A DNA stretch of 64,000 bases, from the NCBI RefSeq assembly GCF_014697075.1, contig NZ_JACJRE010000016.1:1-64000 (forward strand). The letters run 5' to 3'. The notes beneath the pieces were generated by a model that was not told the origin of the DNA, did not search any database, and was given only the letters and a program-made list of their open reading frames with translations. Positions 63,694 to 64,000 of the stretch are shown here, one piece after another (within the stretch, counting starts at the first letter, position 1; each line of letters opens with the position of its first letter). Origin of the DNA: Tolypothrix sp. FACHB-123 (GTDB taxonomy: Bacteria; Cyanobacteriota; Cyanobacteriia; Cyanobacteriales; Nostocaceae). Made by a program: the position numbers and the translations under genes.

Positions 63694-63772
63694 GTGGTTG
63701 ACTGTTGACTGTTGACTGTTGACTGTTGACTGTGCCGCACTGAAGCTCTGTCGAAGTGTTGAGTGAGGGGAG
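63694..63772. repeat. GTTGACT heptamer array with nested palindromic element
   Basis: Five copies of the heptamer GTTGACT are followed by TGCCGCACTGAAGCTC and TCGAAGTGTTGAGTG. It is the reverse complement of the composite at 11746-11790. Confidence 0.85.
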
Positions 63773-63795
63773 AGATTGTCTGGAATTAATCTAGA

Positions 63796-64000
63796 CTACT
63801 CCCCGGAAATTTGTACAAATAATGTACGTTGACGCGGCCCATCTAATTCAAAAAATAATATTGATTGCCAAGTTCCTAATGCTAACTTGCCATCGACAAT
63901 GGGAATAATTTCACTAGTACTGAGCATCATTGCCATTAAATGAGAGTGTGCATTCATCGGTTCGTCTTCTGGAACAATCCTTAAATGCAAGTCATTATGT
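63796..64000 (-). CDS. YjbQ/UPF0047 family protein, C-terminal part
   Basis: The 3' end of a gene whose start lies beyond the right edge. The visible 68 residues read HNDLHLRIVPEDEP, NAHSHLMAMM, VDGKLALGTWQSILFFELDGPR and end TLFVQISGE. This is the C-terminal half of the YjbQ family, small trimeric metal-binding proteins linked in vivo to a thiamine-phosphate synthase-like activity. The His residues of NAHSHL and HNDLH are the metal-site candidates. Intact as far as visible. Confidence 0.88.
   Translation of the reverse strand, partial: HNDLHLRIVPEDEPMNAHSHLMAMMLSTSEIIPIVDGKLALGTWQSILFFELDGPRQRTLFVQISGE

Noticed and set aside
1-64000. tRNA, rRNA, transposase or phage genes
   Set aside because: No T-loop consensus in a cloverleaf context, rRNA-like stretch, transposase motif or phage structural gene was recognised on reading; a covariance-model scan would be needed to exclude small RNAs.

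Overview
The window reads as chromosome of a filamentous, probably heterocyst-forming cyanobacterium (Nostocales). The grounds are: a complete psbY (photosystem II); many copies of the cyanobacterial octamer GCGATCGC; short tandemly repeated sequences of the Nostoc type in most spacers; cyanobacteria-restricted families (DUF760, a TIGR02652-like protein, an HstK-type double kinase, a PEP-CTERM protein); and Uma2 endonucleases with coiled-coil tails. I saw no rRNA, tRNA, CRISPR array, transposase or prophage gene.

Layout. 1-5.5 kb is accessory: the start of a probable NACHT-type protein cut by the left edge, two Uma2 proteins, a methyltransferase/HIT fusion and a kinase-WD40 protein. 5.9-25.7 kb is mostly housekeeping: serA-prmA, thioredoxin, dnaJ, a GST, two peroxiredoxin-type proteins, glycogen debranching, map, a cupredoxin, a double M16 peptidase, a gamma carbonic anhydrase, psbY, folC, and a FIST sensor with its histidine kinase. 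25.9-32.7 kb holds a sugar-type binding lipoprotein and the type IV pilus operon pilM-N-O-Q. 33.5-42.7 kb is a same-strand phosphosignalling cluster: coiled-coil protein, PknG-like kinase, PP2C phosphatase, vWA protein, FHA protein and a four-TM GlnX-like membrane protein. 42.7-57.9 kb carries a PAS histidine kinase, sdhA, small membrane and PEP-CTERM proteins, a WD40 protein and an 1861-residue Ser/Thr-His double kinase. 58-62 kb is a minus-strand set (alpha/beta hydrolase, FOXRED2-like flavoprotein, heme-oxygenase-fold protein). The end holds an SDR protein and a YjbQ protein cut by the edge.

The best candidate for a little-described system is 33.5-42.7 kb. In actinobacteria PknG works with the membrane protein GlnX, a periplasmic amino-acid-binding protein and an FHA effector (GarA/OdhI) to tune 2-oxoglutarate and glutamate metabolism. 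Here a PknG homologue with the full rubredoxin-like/kinase/TPR layout lies with a GlnX-like protein, an FHA protein, a PP2C phosphatase and a vWA protein. Two spacers of the same cluster hold related 21-bp tandem arrays (12 and 17 units) that begin with the same ATG-containing leader and stay open in frame.

A second theme is repeat traffic. Short repeats have entered genes in frame (M16 peptidase, debranching enzyme) and supply the ends or starts of others. No database search was possible, so family names rest on motif recognition.
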